Origin: Deltaproteobacteria bacterium
GTDB lineage: Bacteria > Myxococcota_A > Polyangia > Nannocystales > Nannocystaceae
Length of the DNA stretch: 64,000 nt
Direction of reading: 5' to 3'
NCBI GenBank assembly: GCA_016709225.1
Contig: JADJEE010000001.1
Coordinates: 2,542,001-2,606,000 of the forward strand
Below are positions 17,814 to 25,874 of this stretch, one piece after another. Position 1 is the stretch's first letter. The number at the start of each line of letters is the position of its first letter. A program made the position numbers and the translations under genes. The notes under the pieces were generated by a model that was given only the letters and a program-made list of their open reading frames with translations, had not been told where the DNA came from and did not search any database.

Positions 17814-18839
17814 ATGCCAGCATCCACTTCGAGGCCCACCGCGCGCCGCTTCGCCCCTCGCGTGTGGTTCGTCGGTGCCCTCGTGATCGCGCACGGCTCG
17901 GTCGCCACGCGCGCCCACGCCGGCGTGCATCCGAGCGGCCCCGCGCCGACGCAGCCGCTCGCAGCGTCGACCGCGACCGCGCCGACGCGCGAGACCGTCG
18001 CCGCGCCTGCGCCGGACGCCGCGACGGCGCCCGACGCCACATCCGCGCCCTACGCTGCGCCCGAGCCCGACGCAGGGTCCACGTCCGTGCCGCTCGGCGC
18101 CGACGCGATCGCAGCCCAGCTCGGTCGCGACGTGCGACCGCAGGCGACCGCGCTACCCGAGCCGATCGACGTGATGCGGGCGCGCGGCGTCGAGGATCCG
18201 TTCCCCGATCGCGTGCCGACGGTGAATCGCCGCCACACCGGCGTGCTGGTCGGGCTCGGCTTCGCGAGCGCCGCCGCGGCGATCATCACCGCGCGCATGA
18301 CCCTGCTGCCCGACTGCGGCGACGAGCGCGACGCGAGCACCTGCCGCGTCCCCGACGGCGCCGACATCGGGGTGCGCTGGGGTCGGGCGTTCGCGACCGT
18401 GGGCTTCGCGGCAGGTGGCGCGGCCTTCGGTGCGCTCGGCGGGCGCTCGCTCGCCGCCGGCCTGGCCAGCGACGACACCCGCGTGCGACGGCCCGAGCGG
18501 GTCGCGGTCGCGCTCGGCGGCACCGGCCTCGCGTTGGGCGTGGCCGCGCTCGCGGTCGGTGCCGGGGTGTTCGGCTGGGGCGCGCGCCAGAGCATGCAGC
18601 TCGGCAGGACCTTCACGTCGACCGACACGATCGACGATCCCTCGGTGCTCGCGAGGGTCGATCGGACGCTGGCGCACATCCGCGTGGCGCGGGCCGGCCT
18701 GATGACCATGGCGGTGGCACCGATGCTGCTCGCCTCGGGCATCGCGCTCCTGCGGCATCGGCCGCGCGAGCGCGCGATCGCGTGGGCGCCGGCGATCTCG
18801 CGCCGCATGGTCGGCGTGGCCGCGACGGTGCGGTTCTGA
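17814..18839 (+). CDS. Exported membrane protein of unknown function
   Basis: A 341-residue protein. The start at 17814 has a clear GGAGG eight bases upstream; the longer frame is a shadow. A Sec-type signal (about 17-38, ending AHA) is followed by a disordered Ala/Pro/Thr segment. The C-terminal half has four or five hydrophobic helices (about 145-165, 190-215, 230-260 and 290-315). The family is not recognised. It lies 90 bases upstream of the TonB-dependent receptor on the same strand and may belong to the same transcription unit. Confidence 0.7.
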   Translation: MPASTSRPTARRFAPRVWFVGALVIAHGSVATRAHAGVHPSGPAPTQPLAASTATAPTRETVAAPAPDAATAPDATSAPYAAPEPDAGSTSVPLGADAIAAQLGRDVRPQATALPEPIDVMRARGVEDPFPDRVPTVNRRHTGVLVGLGFASAAAAIITARMTLLPDCGDERDASTCRVPDGADIGVRWGRAFATVGFAAGGAAFGALGGRSLAAGLASDDTRVRRPERVAVALGGTGLALGVAALAVGAGVFGWGARQSMQLGRTFTSTDTIDDPSVLARVDRTLAHIRVARAGLMTMAVAPMLLASGIALLRHRPRERAIAWAPAISRRMVGVAATVRF

Positions 18840-18929
18840 TGCCCGCCACGCCGGCCCCGACGACCGCGAATTCGTCGGGCCCGACCCTGTCGCGCAAACG
18901 CGGACTGCTGCTAGATTCGCCCCGCCCTC

Positions 18930-21719
18930 GTGCGCGCGTCCGCCCTGCCCCGCCTCCGCGCCCGCATGCTCGCGCGTGCATGCACCCTCGTGGCTGCGGT
19001 CGTGGCCGGCACCGGCGCGGTGGCGAGCCCGGTCCGCGCGGCCGGTCCCGCTGGCGATGCGAGCCCGGCCGACGACCCGCGCGCCCGCGTGGTCCCGCCC
19101 GAACCACTGAGCGAGGTCGTGATCGAGTACCCCACCGCGCTGGCCGAGCGCGAACCGCCGCCGCGGGGCGAGGTGGTCGTGCGCTTCGTGGTCGGCGTCG
19201 ATGGCGTGCCGTTCGAGCTCTCGATCGAGCAGTCGCTCGTGCCCGAGCTCGACGCGCTCGCGCTCGAGGCGGTCGGCCGCCTGCGGTTTCGTCCCGCGAG
19301 CCTCGACGGCGCGCCGGTCGAGATCGCGACGCGGCTGGCGATCCCCTTCGAACCACCCGCACCCGCCACGCCCGACCCGGTGACCGATCCCGTCGACGAC
19401 GCCGACACGCCGCCGGACGCCGGCGACGCGGGGGTGGCCGGCGACGCGGCGATCACCGGCGACGACGCGAGCGCCGGCGCGCTGCGCCTGCGCGGCGCGG
19501 TGCTCGAGGCCGGTCAACGCACCCCCGTGGAGGGCGCCACCATCGTGGTCGTGCCCGCGCCCGACGGAACCCCGGAGGGCCGCGTCAAGAAGCGCAGCTA
19601 CGCCGACCCGGCCGCACCGCCGTGGCAGGTCACGCGGCGCTCCGACCAGGATGGCAGCTTCACCATCCGCGGCACGCCAGCGACGCTGGTGCGCGTGGTC
19701 GTGCTCGCGCCCGGCTTCGAGCGCATCGAGTACGTCGAGCGCCTCACCGAGGGCGAGAGCCTCGAGGTCAAGTACTACCTGCAGCGACTGCCCAGCAATC
19801 CGTACCGCACCGTCGTGCGATCGATCCGCGAGGAGCGCGAAGAGGTCGCGCGCCGCACCATCACGCCGGCCGAGATCGGCAACCTACCCGGTACCCAGGG
19901 CGACGCGCTCAAGGCGATCCAGAACTTCCCCGGGGTCGCCCGGGCGCCGTTCGGCCTCGGCCTGCTGGCGATCCGCGGCACCGGCCCCAACGACTCGGCG
20001 GTGTTCATCGGTCACCACGAGGTGCCACTGCTCTACCACTTCGGTGGGCTCACCTCGGTGTTCAACGCCGACATCCTCGAGCGCATCGACTTCGTGCCCG
20101 GCAACTTCGACAGCCGCTACGGCGACGTGCTCGGCGGCATCATCGACGTGCAGCCGCGCAAGGGTCGACGCGACGGCTACCACGGCTACATCGACAGCGA
20201 CATCTTCGACAGCGGCTTCCTGGTCGAGGGCAAGCTCGGCAAGGGCTCGTTCGCGGTCGCGGCCCGGCGCAGCTACATCGACCTGCTGCTGCCGCGGGTC
20301 ATCCCCGACGACGCTGGCATCAACCTCACGCTCGCGCCGCGCTACTGGGACGACCAGATCCTCTTCGACTACCCGCTGGGCGGTGGCGAGTTCTCGGTGC
20401 GGGTGTTCGGCTCGAGCGACAAGCTGAAGCTGGTCGCGGCCGATCCCAACGACGTCAGCACCGACGATCGCGATCGCTTCGAGACCTCGCAGTACTTCCA
20501 CCGCGTCGATCTGGTCTACCGCAAGAAGAAGGGCCCCTGGGAGTTCCTCATCACGCCGTCGTACCGCTACGACACGCTGCAATTCGGCATCTCGGACGTG
20601 TTCCAGTTCGACCTCGGCGTGCACAACCTGACGCTGCGCTCGGAGCTCACCCATCAGGCCAGCAAGGGCGTGAAGTGGCGCGTGGGCACCGAGCTGCGCT
20701 CGGGTCGCTTCACCGCGACCGTCGACGCGCCGCCGGTCGCAGCGCTGATGAGCGGTGACACCGGCGCGCAGCTGCAATCGAGCCAGACCGGCTGGCTGGT
20801 GATCCCCGCGGTCTACTCGACCGTCGACCTCACGCCGGGCGATCGCGTGACGCTGTCACCGGGGGTGCGCGTGAGCTACTTCGGCGGCATCTACTCGCGC
20901 GCGTCGGTCGAGCCGCGCCTGCGCGGCGCGGTGCAGGTGGCCGACAAGACCGTGCTCAAGGCCGGCGTCGGCATGTTCACGCAGGCGGCCCAGCCGGTCG
21001 AGGCCAGCAAGGTCTTCGGCAACCCGCGGGTCGGGCTCGAGCGCGCGGTGCAGACCAGCCTCGGGGTCTCGCAGCAGCTGCCCTACGCCATCAGCATCGA
21101 CGCGACCGGCTTCTTCACCTACCTCTACGACGAGATTGCGCCGTCGACCGCGGTGGTGCGGCGTCCCGATGGTTCGATCGGCCCGGAGACCTTCGCGAAC
21201 AGCCAGACCGGTCGCACCTACGGCCTCGAGATCCTCGCGCGCAAGCAGCTGACCGGCAGCGTGTTCGGCTGGGTCGCGTACACCCTCAACCGCAGCGAGC
21301 GCCGCGCCGCGCCGTCGGAACCGATGCTGCTGGCGGACTTCGATCAGACCCACATCCTCACGCTCGTCGGGGTGTGGAGGCTGCCGCGCAACTGGCAGAT
21401 CGGCGGCCGCTTCCGCCTGGTCTCGGGCAACCCGTACACGCCGACCATCGGCGCCGTCTACGACGCCTCGCAGGGCTCGTACCTGCCGATCGACGGCCGC
21501 CGCAACTCGTCGCGCCTGCCCGCGTTCCACCAGCTCGACATCCGCATCGACAAGACCTGGGTGTGGCGGCGCGTGAAGCTGTCGCTGTACCTCGACGTGC
21601 AGAACGTCTACAACCATCAGAACACCGAGTTCCTCAACCAGTCGTACGACTTCACCACGCAGGTGCCGATCGCGGGCCTGCCGATCATCCCCTCGCTGGG
21701 CACCAAGCTCGAGTTCTGA
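18930..21719 (+). CDS. TonB-dependent receptor with built-in TonB C-terminal domain
   Basis: A 929-residue outer-membrane receptor. GTG 18930 gives a signal sequence ending near residue 37; ATG 18966 is an alternative. Residues about 62-142 look like the TonB C-terminal domain (PRGEVVVRFVVGVDG ... LDALALEAVGRLRFRPA), normally found in the energiser. A disordered spacer follows. A carboxypeptidase-regulatory-like domain lies at about 184-290, a plug at about 305-415 (ending SRYGDVLGGIIDV) and a beta barrel to the terminal Phe. The substrate is unknown. The stop overlaps the next gene's ATG by one base. Confidence 0.88.
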   Translation: MRASALPRLRARMLARACTLVAAVVAGTGAVASPVRAAGPAGDASPADDPRARVVPPEPLSEVVIEYPTALAEREPPPRGEVVVRFVVGVDGVPFELSIEQSLVPELDALALEAVGRLRFRPASLDGAPVEIATRLAIPFEPPAPATPDPVTDPVDDADTPPDAGDAGVAGDAAITGDDASAGALRLRGAVLEAGQRTPVEGATIVVVPAPDGTPEGRVKKRSYADPAAPPWQVTRRSDQDGSFTIRGTPATLVRVVVLAPGFERIEYVERLTEGESLEVKYYLQRLPSNPYRTVVRSIREEREEVARRTITPAEIGNLPGTQGDALKAIQNFPGVARAPFGLGLLAIRGTGPNDSAVFIGHHEVPLLYHFGGLTSVFNADILERIDFVPGNFDSRYGDVLGGIIDVQPRKGRRDGYHGYIDSDIFDSGFLVEGKLGKGSFAVAARRSYIDLLLPRVIPDDAGINLTLAPRYWDDQILFDYPLGGGEFSVRVFGSSDKLKLVAADPNDVSTDDRDRFETSQYFHRVDLVYRKKKGPWEFLITPSYRYDTLQFGISDVFQFDLGVHNLTLRSELTHQASKGVKWRVGTELRSGRFTATVDAPPVAALMSGDTGAQLQSSQTGWLVIPAVYSTVDLTPGDRVTLSPGVRVSYFGGIYSRASVEPRLRGAVQVADKTVLKAGVGMFTQAAQPVEASKVFGNPRVGLERAVQTSLGVSQQLPYAISIDATGFFTYLYDEIAPSTAVVRRPDGSIGPETFANSQTGRTYGLEILARKQLTGSVFGWVAYTLNRSERRAAPSEPMLLADFDQTHILTLVGVWRLPRNWQIGGRFRLVSGNPYTPTIGAVYDASQGSYLPIDGRRNSSRLPAFHQLDIRIDKTWVWRRVKLSLYLDVQNVYNHQNTEFLNQSYDFTTQVPIAGLPIIPSLGTKLEF

Positions 21720-22873
21720 TGACGCCGCGCATCATCACCGCCGTGGGTTCTGTCGCCGTGGGCGTGCTCGGCCTGGGTGGCTGCGGCGACATGCTGCCGC
21801 AGGTCGAGCGCATCGTGTCGCTGCGACCGCTGGCGATGCGGGTCGAGGTCGACGAGCCCGGCATGGCCGAGGACGCCGCGACCATGGCCGAGGCGATGCC
21901 GCTGTCGACCGCGACGGTGGTGCCGTTGTTCGTCGATCCCGACGGTCCGCTCAACGCCGCCCGCATCGCCGCCGAGGTCGAGCCGGTGTGGCTGGCGTGC
22001 AATCTCCAGCCGGTCCAGGGCCTGTTCGGCTGCCTGTCCGACGCGCTGCCGCTGGCGGTGGCCGACGTGCCCGAGTGTCCGCCACCCGATCTCGCGGGCT
22101 TCGATCCCAGCAGCGGCATGCTGCCGACCACGCCGAGCCCGTGCCGCATCACCGCCGACGATCCCGCGCGGCCGCGCTACACGGTGCCGATCGACGCCAG
22201 CTTCCTGCTCGGCGGCGACATCGAGCTGACCATGGTCGGGCACGCGCCCGGCTCGGGCGACACCGCCCTGTGCCTGGCACAGCTGCTCGGCGCCGACGAC
22301 CCCGACCCCGCCTGCGTGTACGCGACCCAGCGGCTCGCGGTCGGCCCCGATGGCGCGCTGGTCCAGCTGGCGCAGATGTTCGGCGTGCCCGCCGAGGCGC
22401 TGCCGGCCGTGCCCGACCCGATCCCCGATCCCGACCGCCACCCGCGGATCGAGCAGCTCTCGCTGCAGGCCTTCGAGGATGCGAGCGACGAGGCACCGAT
22501 GATCGCCGCGGCGATCCTCGCGACCGGCGACGTGATCGAGCTGCCATGGGGCGCGCGCATCGAGCTCGAGGCGCAGGCCCGCGAGGACGATCTGCAGACC
22601 TACGTGATCCCGCGCGACGACGGTACCTTCACCGAGCGCGACGAGACCTACGACGCGCGGTGGTTCGTGACCTGGGGGGCGCTGCTATCGCCCACCAGCA
22701 ACGACCCGCTGGCGAAGAACACCTGGCGACTGACCCCTGACGAGCAGGACGACACCGAGGTGCCGCCCCACGCGCTGGCGACCGTGTTCTACGTGCTGCG
22801 CGACGATCGTCAGGGGGTGACCTGGACCTACTTCCAGGTCCGTGTGCAGGGCGGTCCACCCAGCGACGGATGA
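21719..22873 (+). CDS. Lipoprotein in the receptor operon
   Basis: A 384-residue predicted lipoprotein (lipobox GLGGC near residue 20). It begins within the receptor's stop (TGATG) and its own stop overlaps the monooxygenase start (ATGA), so all three are probably translated together. The mature part has about six Cys and two or more beta-rich domains, with no linker repeat. A surface or periplasmic partner of the receptor is a reasonable inference (compare SusD-like pairs), but there is no visible SusD similarity. Function unknown. Confidence 0.72.
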   Translation: MTPRIITAVGSVAVGVLGLGGCGDMLPQVERIVSLRPLAMRVEVDEPGMAEDAATMAEAMPLSTATVVPLFVDPDGPLNAARIAAEVEPVWLACNLQPVQGLFGCLSDALPLAVADVPECPPPDLAGFDPSSGMLPTTPSPCRITADDPARPRYTVPIDASFLLGGDIELTMVGHAPGSGDTALCLAQLLGADDPDPACVYATQRLAVGPDGALVQLAQMFGVPAEALPAVPDPIPDPDRHPRIEQLSLQAFEDASDEAPMIAAAILATGDVIELPWGARIELEAQAREDDLQTYVIPRDDGTFTERDETYDARWFVTWGALLSPTSNDPLAKNTWRLTPDEQDDTEVPPHALATVFYVLRDDRQGVTWTYFQVRVQGGPPSDG

Positions 22874-24462
22874 TGCTACGGTCGTCGGCGATGGTGGGAT
22901 CGTCGACGCGCCGAGCCCTCGCCCTGCTGACGACGCCGCTGTGGCTCGGCTGTGGCTCCGGCTGGCTCTCGGCGCCGCCTTCCGAGGACACCGGCGACAC
23001 CGTCGTGCCGCTCGACAGCTCCGACGGTGGTCGTGACACCGGCGACGGCACCGACCACGCCAGCGTCACGCACGAGTTCGGCGACGGCGTGCTGCCGCCG
23101 TTCGGCGAGACCGAGCCGTGCGTGTCGTGGACGCTGCACAACGAGCAGCCGCTCTACGTGCAGGCGGTCACGCTCTCCAACCTCTCGAGCTTCCACCACA
23201 GCAACTGGTTCGTGGTGCCCGACGACGTCTACGAGGGCGATGACGGCTACTGGGACTGTGGCTCCCGCGGCTTCGAAGAGATCGCCGCGGCGCAGGCCGG
23301 CACGGTGCTGTTCGCCCAGTCGACCCAGACCTGGACCGAGACCCAACGCACCGCCGCCGGCGCGGTGATCAAGATCCCCGCGCACAGCCGCATCGTCGGC
23401 GGCGTCCACCTGTTGAACCTCTCGCCGCGCGAGCTCGCCACCAACCTGTGGCTGACGCTCGACCTCATCCATCCGCGCGAGGTCGATGTCGTGCTCACGC
23501 CCATGCGGCTGTCGTACCTCGACCTCGACATCCCCGCCTCCAGCCGCGTGCGCAACAGCGGTGCATGCGACTTCCGCAGCTACCTCGCGGGCAACGACCC
23601 GTCGCTGTGGGACCGCCTGAAGATCCACTACGCACTGCCGCACTACCACGGCCTCGGCGACTACTTCGATCTGCGGGTGGTCGGCGGCGAGGACGACGGC
23701 AAGACCCTCTACCAGCTCGAGGGCTTCGACGCCGAGGCCAACGGACGCACCTACGACCCGCCGCTCGAGCTCGAGGGCAGCGACGGCCTCGCGTTCACCT
23801 GCGGCTACGACAACTTCCGCTCCGAGGACGTGGGCTGGGGCGTGGGCGACCAGGAGATGTGCGTGATGCTGCTGCTGGTCGAGTCCGACATGCTGCTCGA
23901 TGGCTCCGTGATCAGCGGTTCGCACTTCGTCGGCACCGAGGACGACATCAAGCACTTCGAGGGCTCGTGCTTCGTGATCGGCTACCCGCGCAGTGGCAGC
24001 CAGGGCCCGCCGACGCCCGCGGAGCTCGCGGCACCGCTGTACGTGCCGCCGGTGGACGACGACGACGCCGGGCTGCCACCGGTGCCGGTGTGCCACGACG
24101 TCGACCGCACCGCGGCGCCGCTGCCGGAGCCCACGCTGGCAACGATCCGCCAGACGCTGTTCGCGCCCGCGTGCTCGTTCTCGGGCTGCCACGGTCTCGC
24201 GGCCGCGGGCGGCCTCGATCTCACGCGCAGCGATCTGCACGACGCACTGCTCGGCCACAGCGTCACCGCCAAGACCTCGCTGCCGCTCGTCGCCCCCGGC
24301 GATCCCGACGGCAGCTGGCTGTATCGTCTGCTGGCCGAGTGCGAACCGACCAACGACGCTGGCGCGATCGTGGCGCACATGCCCCGCAACGCGCCGGTGC
24401 TGCTCGATGATGCCGTGATCGCGACCGTGCGCGCGTGGATCGACGCCGGCGCGCCGCCGTGA
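22870..24462 (+). CDS. Copper type II monooxygenase-like lipoprotein with cytochrome-like tail
   Basis: A 530-residue predicted lipoprotein (lipobox near LWLGC). Residues about 60-370 resemble the PHM/dopamine-beta-monooxygenase fold. His109-His110 (FHHSNW) and His180 (GVHLLN) fit copper site A; His258-x-His260 (HYHGLG) and Met330 (QEMCVM) fit copper site B. The order and spacing match the mammalian PHM ligands 107/108/172 and 242/244/314. A C-terminal domain (about 410-530) carries CSFSGCHG, a C-x4-CH variant of the haem-binding motif. Copper-dependent hydroxylation with a fused electron carrier is inferred. The substrate is unknown. Confidence 0.78.
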   Translation: MMLRSSAMVGSSTRRALALLTTPLWLGCGSGWLSAPPSEDTGDTVVPLDSSDGGRDTGDGTDHASVTHEFGDGVLPPFGETEPCVSWTLHNEQPLYVQAVTLSNLSSFHHSNWFVVPDDVYEGDDGYWDCGSRGFEEIAAAQAGTVLFAQSTQTWTETQRTAAGAVIKIPAHSRIVGGVHLLNLSPRELATNLWLTLDLIHPREVDVVLTPMRLSYLDLDIPASSRVRNSGACDFRSYLAGNDPSLWDRLKIHYALPHYHGLGDYFDLRVVGGEDDGKTLYQLEGFDAEANGRTYDPPLELEGSDGLAFTCGYDNFRSEDVGWGVGDQEMCVMLLLVESDMLLDGSVISGSHFVGTEDDIKHFEGSCFVIGYPRSGSQGPPTPAELAAPLYVPPVDDDDAGLPPVPVCHDVDRTAAPLPEPTLATIRQTLFAPACSFSGCHGLAAAGGLDLTRSDLHDALLGHSVTAKTSLPLVAPGDPDGSWLYRLLAECEPTNDAGAIVAHMPRNAPVLLDDAVIATVRAWIDAGAPP

Positions 24463-24481
24463 TCGCGCAGCGCATCCCCGA

Positions 24482-25249
24482 TCAAGGCGCGTAGGCGACG
24501 TCGAGCACCGGCGCGTCGGCATGCGGCAGCGCGAAATGCCACCACTCGCCGTCGTGCGGGCGCAGGCCGACGGCGATCATCGCGGCCCGCAGTCGCTCGC
24601 GGTTGCGTCGCGCCTCGCCCTGCACCGCGAAGGTGGCGCTGTCGCGCGAGAACGTGTCCCACGCCGTGCCCATCGCCAGCGGCGTGCCGGTCGGACGCTC
24701 GACCAACGTGACGTCGATCGCGAGCCCGCGGTTGTGCTGGGATCGCGCCGCGATGTAGCCGTCATCGAGCAGATCGGTGCGGCCGCTGCGTCGCGCCCAT
24801 GCCACCATCGCCGCGGTCGCGCGCCGCGGGCGGTAGGCGTCGTAGATCAAGAGCCCCAGGCCTTCGCGGAGCAGCACGGCGTCGACCTCGGCCAGTGCCG
24901 CTGCGAGCGCGGGGTGGGCCCACGCGCCGGGTGCCCCGTAGCCGGGCAGCGGCGCGGCAGTGAAGTTGTCGGCCGTGGCGTAGCCGATGGCGAAGCGGGC
25001 GGCCGGCACGGCCTCGCGCAGATCGGCCAGGCCCGGCGGCGGCGGGCGCAGCTGCGGCACCGCCGGCTCGGGCGGACGGGCGGGTCGCCGTGCGGTCGCG
25101 GGCGCCGTCGGCGGTTCGGGTGACGCCGAGGTCGACGACCCCGCGGGCATCACCGTCGATGCGGCGGAGGTCGTCGCCGAGGCCGGCGGCGGCTCGCCGC
25201 CGCAGGCGACCGCGATCGCCAGCAGCGACCACGCGACGACGCGACTCAT
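24482..25249 (-). CDS. VanX-type D-Ala-D-Ala dipeptidase lipoprotein
   Basis: A 255-residue zinc peptidase of the M15D family. The signal with lipobox AVAC16 is followed by an Ala/Pro/Ser linker to about residue 70. The catalytic domain contains YDAYRPRRA, SQHNRGLAID (His172 and Asp179 as zinc ligands), Glu235 as general base and His238 in GEWWHF. The VanX/DdpX family cleaves D-alanyl-D-alanine, used in peptidoglycan recycling or glycopeptide resistance. No vanHA genes are nearby, so recycling or predation is more likely. Its start overlaps the stop of the zinc-finger/histone-fold gene (ATGA). Confidence 0.88.
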   Translation of the reverse strand: MSRVVAWSLLAIAVACGGEPPPASATTSAASTVMPAGSSTSASPEPPTAPATARRPARPPEPAVPQLRPPPPGLADLREAVPAARFAIGYATADNFTAAPLPGYGAPGAWAHPALAAALAEVDAVLLREGLGLLIYDAYRPRRATAAMVAWARRSGRTDLLDDGYIAARSQHNRGLAIDVTLVERPTGTPLAMGTAWDTFSRDSATFAVQGEARRNRERLRAAMIAVGLRPHDGEWWHFALPHADAPVLDVAYAP

Positions 25250-25851
25250 CGCTCGTCGTCGAGGAACGCGAGGTCGCGGTCGAGCACGGTCTTGCGCCCC
25301 TCGTCGCGGGCCGCGAGCACCGCCCGATCGCAGAGCATGCGCAGATGGTCCGACAGCGGCTCGAGCACACCATCGGACGTGTTCATGCCGTAGCGCTGAC
25401 GGATGTACTCCTTGAGTCGCGATGCGATCACCAGCACCTCGCGCGGCGGCGGCGGCTCGGCGGGTGCGCTCGGCACCGCGATGCGACGCCCACGATCGGG
25501 CTCACCGGCGCGCCGCACCACCGCGGGCGCGCTCGCAGGTGCCGGCGCGCTGCCGCCGGTGGCGGTCGAGGCCGCGGCGCTTGCTGGCCGGGACGCGCCT
25601 GCGCCGTCACCCGCCTCGGCCGCCAGCTCCCGCGCCCACGCTTCTTTGGTGGGCGCGACCTCCTCGACCGCCCAGGCCTCGCGGTGCCGCATCAGCGGCA
25701 GGTGGGTCTCCCAGCAATCGACCGAGCAGAACGCGAAGCCGGTGCGCTTGCGCGTGCAGGTCGACACGCTGCACACGTAGTACTGCGCGCCGTACGACAG
25801 CGGCTTCTTGCACGAGCTGCAGCGCTTCCAGACCTCGCTCGACTCGACCAT
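25246..25851 (-). CDS. Zinc-finger protein with C-terminal histone fold
   Basis: A 201-residue protein. Residues 11-56 hold a compact Cys/His cluster (Cys11, 14, 27, 32, 42, 46 and His50, 56) like a cross-brace zinc finger of MYND/HIT type. A disordered Ala/Pro/Ser linker (about 80-130) joins it to residues 137-201, which read as a single histone fold. Helix 1 is VLVIASRLKEYI, the long helix 2 runs from SDGVLEPLSD to AVLAARDEG, and GRKTVLDRDLAFL covers the loop and helix 3. GRKT-V-x(2)-D is the signature loop of archaeal histones and of the Bdellovibrio histone Bd0055. DNA binding is inferred. The start at 25851 is the first ATG before Cys11. It is cotranslated with VanX. Confidence 0.8.
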   Translation of the reverse strand: MVESSEVWKRCSSCKKPLSYGAQYYVCSVSTCTRKRTGFAFCSVDCWETHLPLMRHREAWAVEEVAPTKEAWARELAAEAGDGAGASRPASAAASTATGGSAPAPASAPAVVRRAGEPDRGRRIAVPSAPAEPPPPREVLVIASRLKEYIRQRYGMNTSDGVLEPLSDHLRMLCDRAVLAARDEGRKTVLDRDLAFLDDER

Positions 25852-25874
25852 CGGGGCACCATCGTAGCAGCCCG

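Noticed and set aside
24482..25249. Vancomycin-resistance cluster
   Set aside because: Only the VanX-type dipeptidase is present; no vanH, vanA or vanRS-type genes nearby.
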